Assembly (NCBI GenBank): GCA_000727475.1
Contig: KL647301.1
Location: 1,184,093-1,248,092, forward strand
Source of the DNA: Sarcocystis neurona
Taxonomy: Eukaryota > Apicomplexa > Conoidasida > Eucoccidiorida > Sarcocystidae
Length of the DNA: 64,000 nucleotides
Reading direction: 5' to 3'
Below, piece after piece: positions 60,301 to 64,000 of this stretch (its first letter is position 1; every line of letters begins with the position of its first letter). The position numbers and the translations under genes are program-made. The notes below the pieces were generated by a model. That model was not told the origin of the DNA and ran no database searches. It saw only the letters and a program-made list of their open reading frames with translations.

Positions 60301-62655
60301 CAGCCATTGCTTCAGTCGACGTGTGCTGGAGTGGGGGGGACTTCAGCAAGCAGCGGACAGAACGTTATTCGTGATGCCATTATAGGAAAAAACGGAGACA
60401 GGCCCTTCGAGGAAAACACTGGTAGCAACACTTCGAACATCTCTTTCAGCCAGCAAGCGGGGCAACGGACTGCCGGCGGGAAGAACAGCAGTTTTCCTGT
60501 GGCGTCTCAGTATCATCGGATGGATCGCTTACACGCGGAGAACGCAGCGTCCGAATTATGGTCGGCTGCACGAGACAGCAAACTTGAGCGCAACAGTGAA
60601 AGAACAAGTTTGAAAGCGCGTGTAAACCGTGAAGCGGTCGCGACCACAACTGGCGTAACGTGTCAGGTCCTGCCCAGTACTCAGTTGGCAAGGGTACCAA
60701 CTACTACATACAGTGGAGAGATGACTGATCCTCTCTATCATGACGAATTGCAGCTGTATTCAAAACAGAGGATTCAGGAATTTGCCAACTCGGGCGTTGT
60801 GCAGCACGATCACTCTTCCGTCCACAGTGCACCGAAAAGTCGGACTGAATCAGGAGGGCGTCGGTCGACTCTACCAGTATTGGGGACTGTAAGGGAGGCT
60901 GCGACAGTGTCTCCGAAACAGCTGATGAATGCGCTTCTGCACTGTTTGCAGGATTTCGACGTGAAAGGTGACACGTCTTCTAGTTTTAAGATCGAGGGCT
61001 GCTCACTGGCGACTGCCAACAACATGGCAAACGTGACAGCAGCAGATGCCAATTCAAAGGCGTACCCTTCCTGCGGGACCCACAAAGACAGCCGCGAGTC
61101 ACAGCTGAGCGGACCTGCATCCAAACTTGAACTCAGCCCCGGTGCGGACATTTGTGACAGTGCAGAGGCACCGACGAAAAACATACCCGTACCCATCGAG
61201 TGGGGGGCGGAGGACTCGTCTGGGGAAGGACCACGTTCATCTGGTTCAGTTGAGACGGAAAGAACAACGCAGAAGGGTTTGACCTCGGGGAGGCAAAGAA
61301 CCAGAAAAAGAAACTCGGGAGGCGAAGGATTAGATGGTGGCGTTAGCAGAGACCTCGCCCCTCGGCGACGGTGCCCGAGAGAGGACGCGAAGGGGAGGGA
61401 CGAGCGGCTGGAGTCTCCTCCTGATATTGAAGAACATTTGCACAGTCTGGGATTTTTCCGCGAACACTGTACCGTGTTTGTCAGCTGGGTTCCGCGTGCC
61501 GCGCGAGCTGACGACTTTAAGCAAAAGACCTCGATGGAGATGCGTGTAAGCAGCCGCACGTACGAGACTATGGACGTCGCGCTTGTCGAGGGTGTGCAGA
61601 CAGCCATGCAAGGGGAGGTAGCAGTACTGATGCCGCATCATGTTGTACTGCGCTCTATGAGGTTTATCTGTGTGCAGATCCATTCGAAGTCACTCGACCA
61701 CGCCTAACCACTGGACGACGACAGTCCATCTGTCTTGCAGCTGCCTTGTCTCATTAGGGTGGCGCTGGTGCGCACTTTTGATGCATAGGTTCCGGCTACT
61801 GGTATTTCTAAGCGGTTCTGTTCTGTATCGTATATCAATTCTTGCGCTCATGTGCAGTTCAGGACGGAATCCTCCAACTGAAGTAAATAACGTCTGAAAT
61901 TTGGTTTCCGCGGCCATTAGATATGGTTGGTCTACCTCAGATATGTCTCTCGTTGGAAAGTGTTACAAGGGCTGGTGTGCTGTGCGCTGCTGCAGCTGAA
62001 GGTTCTTCTTCAAATGGCAATGGGAGTTCGCGGTATCGTTCGAGTTGCACTCTTCCCGCCTCGTGGATCACACTGTTGCGTCCTTTTTGAGAGCCCCGCG
62101 GCGGCGTCCGCATTCATTCAGGAGTACGGAGGCCCGACTTACACGTCAACCACGGAGCAGTTCAAAGCAGATATTTGCGCAGCGTACGCAGTAGCCCTGG
62201 ACCGCGGCATTGAGCGAGTATTCATTCGAATCGAGGAATTTAAGCCCCACGTACTGCAGCAGCACCTCCTTCAACAGGCACGGGAACGCAGCACGCCCGG
62301 AACACGAGAGTGGCACGAGCGCCGCAGACACTGCGCGACAACTCACCACCCGGCAGTGGCAAGATGGCGTCAGCACCAGCTAGCGGCTTTGCGAGAGAAA
62401 GGCAGAAAAAGTGCACACTACCACTCCCCACCTAGCTCAGTCCAGCCTTGCCGCAACTCGCTTTCCTCACATGATCTTCACAGTAAGGAGGCTGCAAATG
62501 GAAAGAGTTCAGCATCGCCGCGATTGTGGCAAACCCATGAGCGGAACTCCGAAAGCTGTTCCGCGCACAGACCTGGGTTCCGCCACTACATTTCGCAGCA
62601 GCTACTGGAGAATTTTCCTCATCAAGAGCACCGTCCCCACCATGGGAATAGGTGA
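57313..62655 (+). CDS. Large low-complexity protein with an intron-split RRM-like domain near the C-terminus
   Basis: Exon 1 is 57313-61545 and exon 2 is 61996-62655, joined in phase 0 (donor gcgt|GTAAGC, acceptor GCTGCTGCAG), for about 1630 residues. The start ATG (cccATGG) is the first in a frame opened by a GTG at 57298. Residues 1-1380 are Ser/Thr/Gln/Gly-rich with no family match I can name; short helical patches occur (for example FVSDYLRALTAAAP, PKQLMNALLHCLQDFDVKGD). At about 1387-1393 TVFVSWVPRAARADDF resembles an RRM RNP2 strand plus helix 1. In exon 2 GVRGIVRVALFPPRGSHCCV and then LFESPAAASAFIQEYGG resemble the middle strands, RNP1 and helix 2. Splicing brings the halves together, which supports both calls. 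RNP1 is degenerate (HCCVLF, no classical GF/YGF). The segment after it is Gln/His/Arg-rich. Likely an RNA-binding regulator; the target is unknown. Confidence 0.65.
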
Positions 62656-64000
62656 AGCAGAAAAATCTGCTGGGCATTCCGTTGTGAGGTCTACTGCCAG
62701 ACAATTCCGCATGTCGTAGAATGACAGAAATTTTAAGTCTTGCCAGCTTCGTAGGGCAGAAGTACGTTTAGCGGCTCGCAACACATCACAGACAAGGCGC
62801 TAGAGTCACGCGATGGTCAGAGCGGAGTTCTGTCGGGCTGAAAGCCTGTGCTTAAAATATTGTCTGTATACGACCATCACGACTCCCAGGGCCGACCGTC
62901 CTCCTTAAAGAAGCCTTGGCAACCTCGCCCGAAGTGAAGCCAGCGGAGCTCATATGTTTTGGGGTTTGCGGAAATAGAGGGGAGGGACACACGTGCGGCG
63001 GCACTAACGAGTTGTAGCAGTACACCTATGCACGCTGGAGATAATTCCTAGTGTGGACCTTTTTGGAAAGTACACAGTATCAGTTTGTTCCTCTAGGAAG
63101 AGGCTCTCCGTTGTCTACGTGAATATTTTGCTTGAATGAGCAGTGATGCAGTGTATAGCGTTCGACAGTGCAGTACACGGTATAGCAGGAGAACGTGCAC
63201 GTTGGCACAGCGCGCGAGAAACGCGGGTATGCACCGGTTGCTCGTGCAACTCACGTAGAACACAGCAGCAGAGTATCATGCTCTGCGGCCACCGCGCCCT
63301 TTTTAGGTATTTACTAGCATGTTTTCACTTCTGTAGGGTCAATCTTTATGATGTTCAAGCCTAAGCGCCAAACAGCCACGTACCCGGACGTTGGTGATGC
63401 GTAAGACGGAGACACGAAAGTGCCGAGTGTACCTACGAAAACTGCTGCAGTCCTACGTTGTAAACTTGTAATATGTTGTTAGAGAAATAATATGAGGGGA
63501 AGCTCGCTTGTGTCGCTCGCTGTATTCTGGGGACTCCAGAGCAATTAGTTTCAACCCTTCCCCGCCTTCTTTGTGCACTTTATAGGGAGCTGACAAGCAG
63601 TTAACTCAGGCGGTCTACTGTACCATACAATCGCACTGTTACGGCCTGTTCAAAGGATTTGAAATTATCCAGGGGAATAGGACGCGTTTGTGCAGCGGAA
63701 GAGTTTTTCGTACACCGCCCCCACGTAATGGTGATCGCAGATGGGGCTGGGAAAGCTCGTCTGCAGGAATTCACGTTTTTGTGATCAAGGGAACATCAAA
63801 ACCTTACCTAACCGTGTGCGATGTGCCTGAAACATGAACATATTGTACGGTGACTGTTGTGTTGTTTGGATGGAAAGGGAAACGATGACACTAGCGACGC
63901 CGCGTACGCGAGCAAAAGAAAATGTTTGCGCGCTTGTAGACCAGTCGGCCGGGAAAATATCTGCCTTCTTCGGTAGGTTTGTCGTCGCTATGGTTCGTCT
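62656..64000. other. 3' flank, nothing recognised
   Basis: Contains the 3' UTR region of the RRM gene. No frame above 75 codons, no repeat and no RNA gene were noticed. Confidence 0.5.

Noticed and set aside
60810..61607. 265-codon minus-strand frame
   Set aside because: It is the antisense of the large RRM gene, Ser/Leu/Cys-rich, with no motif.

Overview
The window looks like nuclear DNA of a coccidian apicomplexan, most likely an eimeriid such as Eimeria or Cyclospora. It has about 50% GC, GT-AG introns, widely spaced multi-exon genes on both strands, and long low-complexity inserts rich in Ala, Gln and Ser that come from CAG/GCA-type codon runs. There are no bacterial-style operons, ribosome binding sites or rRNA genes, and I saw no convincing tRNA. 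The genus is inference, not something I could check.

Layout. At 0.1-1.6 kb (minus) there is probably an Ala-rich protein of unknown family, divergent from an RsuA/RluB-type pseudouridine synthase (1.85-5.36 kb, plus, three exons). At 5.4-8.6 kb no gene is secure, but there is a perfect 270-bp inverted repeat around a 280-bp spacer (7122-7941), each arm holding a 92-bp tandem duplication. An equilibrative nucleoside transporter follows (8.62-11.36 kb, minus, two exons). From 11.4 to 21.8 kb I see no convincing gene, only degenerate two-copy tandem repeats. A PP2C-type phosphatase occupies 21.8-26.44 kb (plus, seven exons, all junctions phase-consistent). The stretch 26.4-32.8 kb is again gene-poor. 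At 34.4-39.3 kb (plus) lies a multi-exon, low-complexity-rich protein whose last visible exon carries a NO VEIN/DUF3883-like (PD-(D/E)XK type) domain.

Further right, 41-42 kb (plus), 43.0-44.0 kb (minus) and 45.1-45.6 kb (minus) hold candidate small genes of unknown function. The span 46.08-51.78 kb (minus) is a PUS7/TruD pseudouridine synthase in five exons with very large insertions. At 53.9-55.65 kb (plus) there are coding-like exons of an unrecognised, possibly membrane protein. The span 57.3-62.66 kb (plus) is a protein of about 1630 residues, almost entirely low-complexity, whose only recognisable fold is an RRM-like domain near the C-terminus, split by an intron. The last 1.3 kb hold nothing I can support.

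The genes do not form a pathway. Three of the six best-supported ones (two pseudouridine synthases from unrelated families and the RRM protein) concern RNA; the others are a purine/nucleoside importer, a phosphatase and a possible nuclease-fold protein. Exon boundaries given were derived by matching reading frames, conserved motifs and GT/AG sites by eye. They are predictions, not transcript evidence.
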